Of a stretch of 64,000 bases of DNA, positions 1 through 9,592 are shown one piece after another. The notes beneath the pieces are model-generated. The model did not search any database and had not been told where the DNA came from. It worked only from the letters and a program-made list of their open reading frames with translations. Within the stretch, counting starts at the first letter, position 1. Every line of letters starts with the position of its first letter. The stretch lies in the NCBI RefSeq assembly GCF_001420595.1, contig NZ_LJIX01000006.1, forward strand, positions 2,837,058 through 2,901,057, in the 5' to 3' direction. Origin of the DNA: Cytobacillus solani. Its GTDB lineage: Bacteria; Bacillota; Bacilli; Bacillales; Cytobacillaceae. Both the position numbers and the translations under genes were made by a program.

Positions 1-1304
1 TGTGTATACAAAACATCCTCCACTTCACGAGGATATATATTCTCTCCGCCACTGATAATCATGTCATCCACACGATCCTTAACAAATAAATACCCTTCAT
101 CATCAAGATAGCCAATGTCACCGGAATGGTACCATCCCATATACAAGGAATTGGCTGATGCTTCTTCATTATGATAATATCCGCTCATCATGCATGGTCC
201 CTGGACAATGATTTCACCTGTTTCACCAGCCGGAACTGTATCATCTGGATCTGATGGACCATCCTCATTCGGGCGCACAATCCTTATTTCATGATTTAGG
301 CATGCCTGCCCAGCTGATCCAGCTTTTCGTATTTGATCATCATCGAATAAGAAGGTAATCGCAGGACCCATTTCTGTCATACCATATGCCTGAACAAGGG
401 ATATCCCTAATTTATCCTTGCAGGCATATACAAGTGTTGGCGCCATAGGAGCTGCTCCGTAAAGACCTAATGTTAAGCTATCCAGCTGGTATTCATCGAA
501 ATTTTCCTGCAGAAGCATATTCCACATCGTGGGTGCAGCGAAAAACTTGGTTATTTTTTCCTCTGTAATTAATTGGAGTACTTGCTTCGGTTCGAAATGA
601 TGGAGGATGGTATTTTTCGCTCCGACATGCACACGTGGAAGGAAGGCACAATGAAGTTCAGCGCAATGGAACATTGGTGCGGTTACAAGACCATTATCAT
701 TACTATCTAGTTTTGTTGCACTAATAACGATTAAACTTTGTTCGACAATTTCCCGGTGCCGGTGAAGAACACCCTTTGGTCTTCCGGTAGTTCCACTCGT
801 ATACATAATGGCATAAACATCATTTTCATCAATAGAGGCTTTAACTTTTGATCTAGGTGCAGAAGCTACCTTTGCTTTATAGCTTGCTGCATATGACGGT
901 GCATCTTCATCAATATACCAGAAAGCAGTCTGCGGAAAACGTTTAGCGATGGGGTCAATACCAGATTCAAGCATTTTTTCAAACAAAACGATCTTCGGAT
1001 TGGCATCTGATAAGATATATGCCACTTCTTCAGACATTAACCGAAAATTTATTGGATTAAAGATCGCCCCTATTTTCGCACAGGCAAAAAAGGCAGTAGC
1101 CAGTTCTTCTGTATTAAATAAGTAGGTTGAAATAATATCCCCTTTTCGCACTCCCTCCTGCAAGAGAGCATTGGCTAGCTTATCGATCTCCAGACTCCAT
1201 TCTTTATAGGTAAGACGCAAATTTTTTCTGACATCAAAAAGAGCTTCCTTGTTCGGATATTTGCCAACCGTTAAATCGAATACTTTTCCAATCGTTGTCG
1301 CCAT
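1..1304 (-). CDS. Long-chain/medium-chain acyl-CoA synthetase (AMP-forming), C-terminus cut by window edge
   Basis: Read from the sequence: an ATG at 1304 preceded by AAGGAGG opens a frame that stays open for 434 codons to the window edge, so the last ~80-100 residues of a usual ~510-550 aa protein are missing. The adenylate-forming signature YTSGTTGRPKG is at residues 168-178, and a later GWYHSGDIG matches the family's A7/A8 region. Such enzymes activate a fatty acid with ATP and CoA through an acyl-adenylate in the cytoplasm. It follows the acyl-CoA dehydrogenase and thiolase genes on the same strand, which suggests the activation step of the same beta-oxidation route. Substrate chain length cannot be read from sequence. 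Confidence 0.9.
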   Translation of the reverse strand, partial: MATTIGKVFDLTVGKYPNKEALFDVRKNLRLTYKEWSLEIDKLANALLQEGVRKGDIISTYLFNTEELATAFFACAKIGAIFNPINFRLMSEEVAYILSDANPKIVLFEKMLESGIDPIAKRFPQTAFWYIDEDAPSYAASYKAKVASAPRSKVKASIDENDVYAIMYTSGTTGRPKGVLHRHREIVEQSLIVISATKLDSNDNGLVTAPMFHCAELHCAFLPRVHVGAKNTILHHFEPKQVLQLITEEKITKFFAAPTMWNMLLQENFDEYQLDSLTLGLYGAAPMAPTLVYACKDKLGISLVQAYGMTEMGPAITFLFDDDQIRKAGSAGQACLNHEIRIVRPNEDGPSDPDDTVPAGETGEIIVQGPCMMSGYYHNEEASANSLYMGWYHSGDIGYLDDEGYLFVKDRVDDMIISGGENIYPREVEDVLYT

Positions 1305-1490
1305 TCTAGCTTTCCTCCTTTTTAATAATGCCTGTTTGTTACCGCAGATTTGTTATTTTGATTGATGAGGGTACGTTTTCTTCTTTTTCATTACCTTCTA
1401 TTTACTTTTTGTGTGATAAAAGAAATTATTATCTCTTTAAATGATTGTGAAGGACAACTATTTCATTTAGGCGGTACCTCCCCTTTCCAT

Positions 1491-2642
1491 TTAATCTAAG
1501 CGCTCAATTATTGTTGCATTGGCCATTCCATGACCTTCGCACATGGTTTGCAGCCCGTATCTTCCGCCTGTTCGTTCAAGTTCATGCAACATGGTCACCA
1601 TTAATCGAGCTCCACTGCCACCAAGTGGATGACCAAGAGCAATCGCGCCGCCATTCGGGTTCAGTTTAGCTGGATCGGCTCCCGTCTCCTTCAGCCAAGC
1701 CAGCGTAACTGGTGCAAAGGCTTCATTTACTTCGAAAATATCAATTTCCTCTATTGTCAAGCCAGCTTTCTTTAATACTTTTTCCGTTGCGGGGATGGGT
1801 CCTGTAAGCATTAACGTTGGATCTGAGCCGACAACAGAACGGGCAAGGATGCGGAATCTTGGCTTCAGCCCTAATTCCTCTGCTTTCTCGCGGGACATGA
1901 TTAATAATGCAGCTGCACCATCACTAATTTGACTGGCATTCCCTGCATGAATCACACCATTTTCTTTAAAGACTGTCTTTAGCGTACCTAGCTTTTCAAC
2001 AGTAGTCTCCTTTCGCGGACCAGCGTCTTCTGTAACCGTGAATGTCTCTCCATCCGGCAGTGTCACTTCAATTGGAGTAATTTCCCTGTTAAAATAACCG
2101 TTCTCCTGTGCATTCAAAGCCTTTTGATGACTTTCATATGAAAATTGATCCAATTCTTTACGAGAAAACCCATATTTTTCAGCAATTCTCTCTGCGGACA
2201 ACCCTTGATGAATAATTTCATACTGGCTCGTTAATTTTTCACTGAATGGAACACCTTGATAACTTGAACCAATCGGCACTCTTGACATGCTCTCTACTCC
2301 GCCTGCAATGACAACATCCATGTCTCCAGCAAGAATAGCCTGTGCAGCAAAATGAACTGCTTGCTGGCTTGATCCACATTGACGGTCAATCGTCGTACCT
2401 GGAACTTCAATTGGCAATCCAGCAATGAGGGCAGCCACCCTTGCAATATCCCCGCTCTGCTCACCGATTTGTGACACGCAACCGAGTATTACATCGTCAA
2501 TGATTGCCGGATCGATTCCTGCTTTCTCTACTAACGCTTTTAAGCAATGTCCAGCTAGATCATCTGCCCGAATATCCTTTAAATATCCATTTCTTCTCCC
2601 TACCGGCGTTCTGATTCCTTCTACAATGACTGCTTCACGCAT
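1491..2642 (-). CDS. Acetyl-CoA C-acyltransferase (thiolase)
   Basis: A 383-residue thiolase of normal length. The nucleophilic Cys is C89 in DRQCGSSQQ. The NGGAIALGHPLGGSG block carries the active-site His (H338), and the second catalytic Cys is C368 in CEGHGMAN, where most paralogues have CxGGG. It would cleave 3-ketoacyl-CoA with CoA, or run in the synthetic direction. It starts 14 bp after the acyl-CoA dehydrogenase stop with an AGGAAGAG ribosome site, so the two are probably co-transcribed. The acyl-CoA synthetase follows after 186 bp. Whether it is a degradative (FadA-type) or biosynthetic thiolase is inferred only from context. Confidence 0.93.
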   Translation of the reverse strand: MREAVIVEGIRTPVGRRNGYLKDIRADDLAGHCLKALVEKAGIDPAIIDDVILGCVSQIGEQSGDIARVAALIAGLPIEVPGTTIDRQCGSSQQAVHFAAQAILAGDMDVVIAGGVESMSRVPIGSSYQGVPFSEKLTSQYEIIHQGLSAERIAEKYGFSRKELDQFSYESHQKALNAQENGYFNREITPIEVTLPDGETFTVTEDAGPRKETTVEKLGTLKTVFKENGVIHAGNASQISDGAAALLIMSREKAEELGLKPRFRILARSVVGSDPTLMLTGPIPATEKVLKKAGLTIEEIDIFEVNEAFAPVTLAWLKETGADPAKLNPNGGAIALGHPLGGSGARLMVTMLHELERTGGRYGLQTMCEGHGMANATIIERLD

Positions 2643-2656
2643 CTTTCTCTTCCTCT

Positions 2657-3802
2657 CTATAAACCGATATTTTTTGCTATTATCACTTTCATTATTTCAT
2701 TCGTTCCCGCATAAATACTGGCAACCGGTACATCTCGATATCTTCTTGCAATCTCGTATTCTTCCATATAGCCATACCCTCCATGAAGCTGCATGCATTC
2801 TGTAGCTATTTTCCTTGCATTCTCAGTTAATTTCCACTTTGCCATCGATACTTTTGTGACGACATCCTTTCCAAGCATATGTTCAGAAATCAGCTGATCG
2901 AGAAACGCTCTGCCCATTTCAACATCAGTCGCTATTTCTGCGATTTTAAACTGGGTATTTTGAAAGCGGCTGATTGATTTTCCAAATGCCTCTCTCGCTT
3001 TAACATAATCAATCGTCATTTTTAGCATTTCCTCGGCAGCAACTTGTGCGGCAATAGCAACAACAAGGCGTTCCTGCTGCAATTTTTCCATTAAATAAAG
3101 GAATCCTTTTCCTTCTTGACCAATTAAATTTTCCTTAGGCACGATACAGTCTTCAAAAATTAACTCTGCTGTATCTTGACAGTGGAGGCCGATTTTGTTC
3201 AGCTTTCTTCCCCTCGTGAAGCCAGGTGCATCTCGTTCAATCGAAAGCAGGCTGATGCCTTTATGAGCTGGCACTGCATCAGGATTTGTTTTGCAAGCGA
3301 CAATAATTAAATCAGAATGGACGCCATTCGTGATGAAGGTCTTCTGCCCATTGACAACGTAATGTTCCCCCTCTAGTCGTGCGGTTGTTTTGATGCCAGC
3401 TAAATCAGAGCCTGTACCTGGTTCAGTCATCGCAATCGCAGTGATGATTTCCCCTGTTGCACAGCGCGGCAGCCATTTTTGTTTCTGTTCCTCTGTTCCG
3501 TAGGCGGTAATATAGGGAACAACGATATCATTATGGAGACCGATACCGACTAAGCCAGAGCCAACACGCTCCAGTTCTTCATTGATGACTACAGAAAAGC
3601 CCCAATCCACCTCACTTCCGCCATACTGTTCTTCAATTGTTGGGCAAAGAAATCCCTGCTCCCCCATTTTCAGCCAGAAATCCCTGGGGATCATTCGGTC
3701 TTCTTCCCATTGTTCATAATATGGATACGCTTCCTTTTCTAAAAACTTTCGCAGTGATTTACGAAAGATTTTATGTTCTTCTTTTATATATGGAGCTGTC
3801 AT
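2657..3802 (-). CDS. Acyl-CoA dehydrogenase, long-chain/isovaleryl-type catalytic base
   Basis: A 381-residue FAD-dependent acyl-CoA dehydrogenase with AMTEPGTGSDLAGIKT (~124-139) and the C-terminal RRYRDVPVASIYAGTNEI signature. The usual catalytic Glu of short/medium-chain enzymes (YEGT) is Ala here. As in the long-chain and isovaleryl subfamilies, the base is probably the Glu in LQQERLV (E244). It catalyses alpha,beta-dehydrogenation of acyl-CoA and passes electrons to ETF. The start has AAAGGAGA upstream. It is the first gene of the run leading into thiolase and acyl-CoA synthetase. Confidence 0.93.
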   Translation of the reverse strand: MTAPYIKEEHKIFRKSLRKFLEKEAYPYYEQWEEDRMIPRDFWLKMGEQGFLCPTIEEQYGGSEVDWGFSVVINEELERVGSGLVGIGLHNDIVVPYITAYGTEEQKQKWLPRCATGEIITAIAMTEPGTGSDLAGIKTTARLEGEHYVVNGQKTFITNGVHSDLIIVACKTNPDAVPAHKGISLLSIERDAPGFTRGRKLNKIGLHCQDTAELIFEDCIVPKENLIGQEGKGFLYLMEKLQQERLVVAIAAQVAAEEMLKMTIDYVKAREAFGKSISRFQNTQFKIAEIATDVEMGRAFLDQLISEHMLGKDVVTKVSMAKWKLTENARKIATECMQLHGGYGYMEEYEIARRYRDVPVASIYAGTNEIMKVIIAKNIGL

Positions 3803-4007
3803 ATAGATCTCCTTTCAACTGCACTTTTTTCTATTGTACCTTATTGACGATTTTTTGAACATTCAGAATTCATTTCGTTTATTTCTTCGCCTCAATCCAG
3901 TATCCATGAAATAACTAATCTACTTCAAGCAAAGGCTTATCAGAAGCAATGAAACGATATAGACTCATTTTATTTCTCCTTAGAAAATTTCTAGTACAGA
4001 AGGAACA

Positions 4008-4214
4008 TTATAAAGAATACCCTATTCCAGCTATGGATAAAGAGACTACCCCCACTATCCCCGCATACAAAGCAATTTTCGTTCTTAAATTTCTATACTG
4101 CTCAGACTCCGAATGGAAAACTGCTCTCTGTCGTTCACCATCAGTCCATACGCCTAATATTAATCCAGAAATAATGATACAGAATACTCCAATCGTGAGG
4201 AAAATTTGAATCAT
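4008..4214 (-). CDS. DUF5316-like small membrane protein
   Basis: A 68-residue protein with two hydrophobic segments (about residues 3-23 and 48-66) separated by a polar stretch containing DGERQRA and ESEQYRNLRTK, an arrangement I associate with the DUF5316 family. The start has AGAGGTG about 7 nt upstream. Function is unknown; it is presumably an inner-membrane protein. No co-directional partner is close. An overlapping frame on the other strand was rejected because it lacks a ribosome site and has unlikely composition. Confidence 0.65.
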   Translation of the reverse strand: MIQIFLTIGVFCIIISGLILGVWTDGERQRAVFHSESEQYRNLRTKIALYAGIVGVVSLSIAGIGYSL

Positions 4215-4331
4215 TTGAGCACCTCTTATTCCAAATATATTACATAATCATGCTTATAAAGTATAATATTCCATGTTTCTTCCTTTGAAAATAGATTAAT
4301 AGTAAACTTGTATAAAAAGGAGGTATTCCAT

Positions 4332-5222
4332 ATGCTGCCGACTGAAAACTTAATGATTATAAAAAAAACATATCCCCACTTAGAAATAAATGAAGTACGA
4401 ATAAATAATAATGGCTGGGATAATGACATTCTAATCATAAACGATGAAATAGTCTTTAGGTTCCCAAAATCAGAACACCTAATAACAAAGGTGATTGATG
4501 AAATGAAAATACTGGATCATTTAGCAGTGATAGAACCTATTATCAAAATACCAAAATATGAGCCGGTATTTAACGAAAATAAATTAATTGGTGTTAAATA
4601 TGCCTTTCTTAAAGGCAAGTCTTTAAGTGAATATACTGATTGTCAATTAAATGAGGAACCTGAAAACGCTAAACTAATGGCTGATTTTCTAACTAAACTC
4701 CATAGCATTGATATTTCAGTTATGAATGATACAAATTTAACAGCAATTCACACACTTCATTATTGGGAAAATCTATATTCTTTAGTTAAACAGGATGTCT
4801 TCCCTTTTTTAAATACGTATCAGCAAAGCGAGATTAGCGAAGTATTTATTTCATTTATAAATAACTACTCATCCCTTTCCTATAAAAAAACGCTAATACA
4901 TGGAGATTTGACACCTTCAAACATTATTTTTAATAAAACAATAAACCGAATTGATGGTATTATTGACTTCACTGACGCTCAATTCGGTGATCCAGCATTC
5001 GATTTTGCTGGATTATATTGGACATTTGGTCCTGATTTTACCCAAAAGGTTCTATCCTGGTACAACAACACGGAATGTGCTGACTTAATTTTTAATAGAG
5101 TGCGTACCTTTTACGGGTTACAGCCTGTATTTCATGAATTATTACATGTGATAAAAAATAAGCAAAAGATGAATTGGGAATCGGCTCTTGACAGGTTCTC
5201 TCAGCTTAAATCTTTAATATAG
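4332..5222 (+). CDS. Aminoglycoside phosphotransferase (APH) family kinase, APH(2'')-like
   Basis: The frame is open from a TTG at 4308, but AAAAAGGAGG at 4313-4322 points to the ATG at 4332, giving 296 residues. The kinase motifs are LIHGDLTPSNIIF (Brenner motif with catalytic Asp) and GIIDFTDAQFGDPAFDFA (metal-binding Asp), with an N-terminal nucleotide-binding lobe containing VFRFPKS. The overall layout resembles APH(2'') and related phosphotransferases, which phosphorylate hydroxyls of small molecules with ATP or GTP. In Bacillus such chromosomal genes are common and often do not give resistance. The substrate is unknown. It stands alone, with the AraC-type gene 89 bp downstream. Confidence 0.8.
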   Translation: MLPTENLMIIKKTYPHLEINEVRINNNGWDNDILIINDEIVFRFPKSEHLITKVIDEMKILDHLAVIEPIIKIPKYEPVFNENKLIGVKYAFLKGKSLSEYTDCQLNEEPENAKLMADFLTKLHSIDISVMNDTNLTAIHTLHYWENLYSLVKQDVFPFLNTYQQSEISEVFISFINNYSSLSYKKTLIHGDLTPSNIIFNKTINRIDGIIDFTDAQFGDPAFDFAGLYWTFGPDFTQKVLSWYNNTECADLIFNRVRTFYGLQPVFHELLHVIKNKQKMNWESALDRFSQLKSLI

Positions 5223-5311
5223 AATTTATACAGTGCCCTGCAATATTGTGCACGAAAAGTCGGATGGAAGGTTCTAGCCCCTGCTATTCTAAAAATGAAG
5301 GAGGTCATTAA

Positions 5312-6184
5312 ATGGATTTGCTTAAACACATGAATGAGGCACTCAAGTATATTGAAAATAATCTTACAAATGAAATTGACTTTCAAGAAGTTGCTCGTAT
5401 TGCAATATGCTCAGAATATCATTTCAAAAGAATGTTTTCCTTCTTATCAGGCATTACACTTGCAGAATATATTCGTCATAGACGCCTTACCCTTGCAGCA
5501 TTTGATTTAAAAGAAAGCAATGTAAAAGTTATTGACCTTGCGGTGAAATACGGATATAACTCACCCGATTCATTTACTAGAGCTTTTCAACAAATGCACG
5601 GGGTTACACCATTTGAAGCAAGACATACTGGCCATTCACTCAAAGCTTTTCCTCCAATGACCTTCCATTTATCAATTAAAGGGGGAAACGAAATGAACTA
5701 TCGTATTGTTGAGAAAGAGGCATTTCACATTGTTGGTGTTAAGAAAAGGGTACCTATCATTTTTAATGGGGTGAATCCGGAGATCGCCTCTATGTGGGAA
5801 AGTCTAAGTAGTGAAACCATCACTGATCTTAAAGCGCTATCTAATGTTGAACCGATCGGACTTCTTAGTGCATCTACGAACTTTTCTGAAGGGAGAATGG
5901 AAGAAAAGGGCGAGCTTGATCACTATATTGGGGTTGCCACAACTAAGAAATGTCCTCCAAACTTAACACTTCTTGAAGTCTCTGCATCCACTTGGGCAGT
6001 TTTTGAAGCAGTTGGTCCATTTCCTGAGACTTTGCAAAATGTGTGGGGGCGAATTTATTCTGAATGGTTTCCATCCTCTCATTATGAACAAGTAGATGGT
6101 CCAGAAATCTTATGGAATAAGGATAAGGATGTAACCTCACCAGCTTTTGTCAGCGAAATATGGATCCCAATAAAGAAGAAATAA
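5312..6184 (+). CDS. AraC-family regulator with GyrI-like effector domain
   Basis: A 290-residue protein. Residues ~8-105 form the double helix-turn-helix of the AraC/XylS family ([19 protein letters not shown], then [20 protein letters not shown]). Residues ~128-288 look like a GyrI/BmrR-type small-molecule-binding domain ([19 protein letters not shown] and a C-terminal EIWIPIKKK). AAGGAGG precedes the ATG. This domain order is typical of regulators of multidrug or bacteriocin transport and of Rob-like proteins. The target is unknown. A perfect terminator follows directly. Confidence 0.88.
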   Translation: MDLLKHMNEALKYIENNLTNEIDFQEVARIAICSEYHFKRMFSFLSGITLAEYIRHRRLTLAAFDLKESNVKVIDLAVKYGYNSPDSFTRAFQQMHGVTPFEARHTGHSLKAFPPMTFHLSIKGGNEMNYRIVEKEAFHIVGVKKRVPIIFNGVNPEIASMWESLSSETITDLKALSNVEPIGLLSASTNFSEGRMEEKGELDHYIGVATTKKCPPNLTLLEVSASTWAVFEAVGPFPETLQNVWGRIYSEWFPSSHYEQVDGPEILWNKDKDVTSPAFVSEIWIPIKKK

Positions 6185-6219
6185 TGTTTAGTGACTGCTG
6201 GTCCAATTCAGCACTCTAT

Positions 6220-6268
6220 AACCTAAATAATATCCTTAATAAGGATATTATTTAGGTTTTTCTTTTTC
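6220..6268 (+). terminator. Rho-independent terminator after the AraC-type gene
   Basis: Perfect 18-bp inverted repeat (6220-6237 with 6241-6258), 3-nt loop, followed by TTTTCTTTTTC. It is placed 36 bp after the stop codon of the AraC-type gene. Confidence 0.9.
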
Positions 6269-6274
6269 ATCACA

Positions 6275-7252
6275 TCACTCGTATTTTTCCGCGTATTTCC
6301 CTTTTTCAAATATGTCCTTTGCACTCATAGCTGTCCATTCTTCAATTGTTGCATCTGGATTTAAATCTAGGTATGATTTAACCATTTTGTATCCTTCACT
6401 ATATCCGTATATAGGTGGAAGGTCATTGCCGCCCATAATAATTTCATGAGACCTATTAAAATCATAGGAGCCCAAGTCAGCTTCAATATTGGACCAATAT
6501 TCCTTTTCATAGTTCATATTAATTGGGGTAAGAACATGTTCAGGGTAAACTAATTTTTCAAACATGACAGCCTTTCCTTCAAAAATTAGATTATCTAATA
6601 CAGAGATGGGTAAAGCTTTTCTTAAATACTTTTCAGTCCATGCACTGTGATGGTATTCGTGGGCGATTCCAGCTTTCATTATTCCTTCTGTATAATACAA
6701 ATTATACAGTACGATTATTTTTCCAGTTCCGGCATTTACCATCGCAGAATTCCCATTAGCTGAAGGGAATATACAAACTGTTGTTTCGTTATCGGAAGGC
6801 AAAAAGGATGCAGATTTTTCTAATGCTTCCTTGATCATTGTATTTGTATCTTCCATTTCAATCTTTTCGATTATTTTTTTCAACACAGTATAGCGGTTGG
6901 GTGCTTCATTTATTAGGGATTCGACCATGTGAAGATACTCTGCACCTTGAAAACAATCATTATAAATCGGTTCGATTACTTCTTTTTTATATGTATGGAG
7001 CTGTGAAGCATCAGGATTTTTTTCCATCTTATCTATGTAATTAGTAAACAGCTTATATACATTAACGATTTTATCCGTTTGCCCTGTTTGCGAATTCTTA
7101 AATGATTCGAACAGCTCTTCCGAAGCCTGATGTTCTTTCATTTCATCTTGCTCATCAATCGAGGCGGGTTCCTTTTGCTCACAAGAGGCCATTATAATAA
7201 CGATTAGTATTAACATACTTAAATAGATTGTTATTTTTATAAGATAATTCAC
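6275..7252 (-). CDS. Putative membrane-anchored Zn metalloprotease, DUF2268 family
   Basis: A 325-residue exported protein. A hydrophobic N-terminus ends in IIMASC, a plausible though slightly atypical lipobox. The HEYHH motif followed by a downstream FEGKA segment matches DUF2268, a family predicted to be zinc-dependent proteases; I expect the two His of HExxH plus the later Glu to bind metal. It probably acts on the outer face of the membrane. It stands alone. Protease activity is inferred from the motif only. Confidence 0.78.
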   Translation of the reverse strand: MNYLIKITIYLSMLILIVIIMASCEQKEPASIDEQDEMKEHQASEELFESFKNSQTGQTDKIVNVYKLFTNYIDKMEKNPDASQLHTYKKEVIEPIYNDCFQGAEYLHMVESLINEAPNRYTVLKKIIEKIEMEDTNTMIKEALEKSASFLPSDNETTVCIFPSANGNSAMVNAGTGKIIVLYNLYYTEGIMKAGIAHEYHHSAWTEKYLRKALPISVLDNLIFEGKAVMFEKLVYPEHVLTPINMNYEKEYWSNIEADLGSYDFNRSHEIIMGGNDLPPIYGYSEGYKMVKSYLDLNPDATIEEWTAMSAKDIFEKGKYAEKYE

Positions 7253-7307
7253 TACTTCCTCCCCCTATTTTGCGAGCTTTTTCTTAAATGAAAAATCTCT
7301 ATACGTA

Positions 7308-7928
7308 TCAAATTAATTGCATAATTTCTCCCGGCAATGATGCCTTGTAATCTGGTTCTTCTGATTGGACGACTTCAATAGAATCATAGCCCCATGTTAC
7401 CCAAATAATCTTTATTCCGGCTTTTTTACAAGCAATAATATCTCTTTGCTCATCCCCTACGTAAATAACTTCTGTTGTATCCAGCTGTTTTTGTTTTAAA
7501 AATTTTGACAGCAGCTTGTCCTTTCCGAATATATGGCTGGAACAGAGAATATCTGTAACATTTTCAATGCTGTTTCGTCTAAGGAACAGCTTAATATTCT
7601 CCTCTGAATTGGAGGAAATGATCGCTGTTTTATACCCTTTTTTATTCAGTTCGTTTAAAACATCCTTCATGCCATCATACAAGAGTAGATCATTTATTGA
7701 TTGACGGTATAGTTTATAGAGTTGAGGAATGAAAATAGGTATTTTATACATTGGGAAGTCCAACATTTTACAGCGTTCTCTTATGGTCAATTTTTTCATA
7801 TTTTCTAATTCAGCTAATTTCATTTTTTTGAAATGATATTTTTCAGCGATTTCATTCCAGGCTGATACAAACACGACTCTGGAATCAGCAATTGTCCCAT
7901 CAAAATCAAAAATGACATACTTTAACAT
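7308..7928 (-). CDS. HAD-superfamily hydrolase (phosphatase-like)
   Basis: A 206-residue HAD protein. Motif I is FDFDGTIAD near the N-terminus, motif II is AIISSNS, and motif III/IV is YVGDEQRDIIACKKAG. The helical cap lies between motifs I and II, as in phosphoglycolate phosphatase/PPase-like members. It would hydrolyse a small phosphate ester. AGGATG lies ~8 nt before the start. Substrate unknown; a second HAD gene at 10142-10795 shares the general design. Confidence 0.88.
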   Translation of the reverse strand: MLKYVIFDFDGTIADSRVVFVSAWNEIAEKYHFKKMKLAELENMKKLTIRERCKMLDFPMYKIPIFIPQLYKLYRQSINDLLLYDGMKDVLNELNKKGYKTAIISSNSEENIKLFLRRNSIENVTDILCSSHIFGKDKLLSKFLKQKQLDTTEVIYVGDEQRDIIACKKAGIKIIWVTWGYDSIEVVQSEEPDYKASLPGEIMQLI

Positions 7929-8031
7929 AGAGAAACATCCTATCTTTATTTATTTTTCTCATTCTTAATAAAAATTGTTTTCAATTTTTTCTAGGTTCGT
8001 ATAAAACCCAGTATTCTATAAATTATGTACA

Positions 8032-8232
8032 CTAAAATTTCTTATTAATCGTATCAATTAAATAAAATAATTGTGAAATTATAAATGAAAGAAGGATTAC
8101 CGTTATCGTTCCGAAGATATAAACTACTTCCTCTGCCGGGTCGCCGCCTCCCATAAAAACAGCTCCTAAAATCATAAATAGAATGACACCGATCATAACA
8201 CTTAAAAAGAAAATACTAATATACTTTGACAT
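8032..8232 (-). CDS. Small membrane protein, unknown function
   Basis: A 66-residue protein with two transmembrane helices joined by a short GGGDPAEE loop. GGGGGAG sits 6 nt before the ATG at 8232; the in-frame TTG at 8238 abuts that site and is therefore unlikely. I do not recognise the family. It lies upstream of a HAD gene and downstream of a GNAT gene on the same strand. Confidence 0.6.
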   Translation of the reverse strand: MSKYISIFFLSVMIGVILFMILGAVFMGGGDPAEEVVYIFGTITVILLSFIISQLFYLIDTINKKF

Positions 8233-8264
8233 ACACAACTCCCCCTATTGCTTAATCTCATATT

Positions 8265-8762
8265 TCATAGCAACTTAGCCATATAGTATTCATCAACATA
8301 ATTATCATTTATCAATAACGAATGCTTCTTTATACCTTCTGATACAAAGCCGATTTTTTTATATAGACCCAATCCTGCTTCATTATTGGCGATAACTGTT
8401 AATTCTAATCTATGAATATGATGTTCATGAGCCCATTCCTCGAGATTTTTAAATAGTTTTGTTCCTATTCCTAGACCCCTATATTCTTTTAAAATCCCAA
8501 TGACAAGATAGGCTGAATGCCTTTTCCTCCTCGCACTTCCTCCGATTGCGATTAAGTATCCAATTAAATCATTATTGTCTTCTGCTAGAATAATGGTTGA
8601 ATTCCCCTCTTTTTCCATTGCTTCTATTCTTCTTTTCTGTTGCCCAGGTTCCATCATTCTTTCACCAGGTTCAAAAAGCATAAAATTTGATTCATTTTCA
8701 ACAGCCTTAACTAATTTCACAAATTTTTCTGAATCATTCGGACGAATGTTTCTAATCAACAT
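8265..8762 (-). CDS. GNAT-family N-acetyltransferase
   Basis: A 165-residue acetyltransferase. The acetyl-CoA pyrophosphate loop is visible in ILKEYRGLGIGTKLFKNL, followed by RLELTVIANNEAGLGLYKKIGF, the classical motif A/B block. It transfers an acetyl group to an amine of an unknown substrate or protein. The ribosome site GGGAGTG is weak. Close in design to ribosomal-protein (RimJ/RimI-like) acetyltransferases, but the target cannot be assigned. Confidence 0.88.
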   Translation of the reverse strand: MLIRNIRPNDSEKFVKLVKAVENESNFMLFEPGERMMEPGQQKRRIEAMEKEGNSTIILAEDNNDLIGYLIAIGGSARRKRHSAYLVIGILKEYRGLGIGTKLFKNLEEWAHEHHIHRLELTVIANNEAGLGLYKKIGFVSEGIKKHSLLINDNYVDEYYMAKLL

Positions 8763-9034
8763 TGATTATTCACTCCCACTAATCTTCCTATTGTTTCCAT
8801 TTTACTACATAATTCTATTTCTATGAACATACTTTAAATTCACTTCTTCAATACGCATAAACCCTAATAAAGAGCTATACAGTTAAAAATATATATGGCA
8901 TCCCCCTTTCCTTGTAATCATTTTACGCCCATAACGATCATGCCCCCAAAAAGCTTTTTATATAAAAAAAAGGATTGTCTCCCTTTAATGACGAAATTGA
9001 TGGGGAACAAACTAAATGAAAAGAGGTCATTCTA

Positions 9035-9592
9035 TTGAAGCAAGCACTGCTAGTCATCGATGCCCAGCAAGAATTAATTGAGGGAAATGAAAAAGAGGAA
9101 AGTGTTTTTAATAAAGAAAAACTTGTAAATAACATTAATATTGCCATTGAAAAAGCGTATGAATCAGATGCAATCGTAGTTTTTATTAGAGATACAGATG
9201 TAGCTAATGGGGAAGGTGTGGGATTTCAAATTCATCAAGACATTAAGGTACCTTCAGCAGCAAAAATATTTGATAAGAAGGCGACAAATTCTTTTTATGG
9301 CACACCATTATTAAGCTTTTTAAAGGATAATCAGATTGAACATCTTGTGTTGATGGGATGTAAAACAGAACACTGTATTGATACTGCTGTAAGGACTGCA
9401 ACAGTTAATCATTTTGATGTCACATTAGTGGGGGATGGTCATTCGACAACTAATTCTTCCATTCTGCATGCCGAACAGATCATTAACCATCATAACAAAA
9501 TCCTTCATGGTCATTACAATGTTGATCATTTTTCCATGGTCAGGAATACTCAAGAGGAATTGTTTAAACCAACCCATAATGACTACCGTTGA
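9035..9592 (+). CDS. Isochorismatase-family cysteine hydrolase
   Basis: A 185-residue alpha/beta hydrolase starting at a TTG with AGAGGT upstream. The triad residues expected of the family are visible: Asp in LLVIDAQ, Lys in FDKKATNSF, and the nucleophilic Cys in TEHCIDTAVRTA. Members hydrolyse isochorismate, nicotinamide or other amides. The next small gene starts directly at the stop codon, so they are probably co-transcribed. Confidence 0.88.
   Translation: MKQALLVIDAQQELIEGNEKEESVFNKEKLVNNINIAIEKAYESDAIVVFIRDTDVANGEGVGFQIHQDIKVPSAAKIFDKKATNSFYGTPLLSFLKDNQIEHLVLMGCKTEHCIDTAVRTATVNHFDVTLVGDGHSTTNSSILHAEQIINHHNKILHGHYNVDHFSMVRNTQEELFKPTHNDYR

Noticed and set aside
2425-2805. 126-residue plus-strand frame spanning the thiolase/ACAD junction
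   Set aside because: Antisense to two clear enzymes with full motifs and composition unlike a protein.
3862-3880. FadR-like box (TGAAT...TTCA) upstream of the acyl-CoA dehydrogenase
   Set aside because: Only the outer four bases of each arm match the 17-18 bp consensus, which is expected by chance in AT-rich DNA.
3949-4209. 86-residue frame on the plus strand
   Set aside because: No ribosome site; it is antisense to the better supported DUF5316-like gene with two transmembrane helices.
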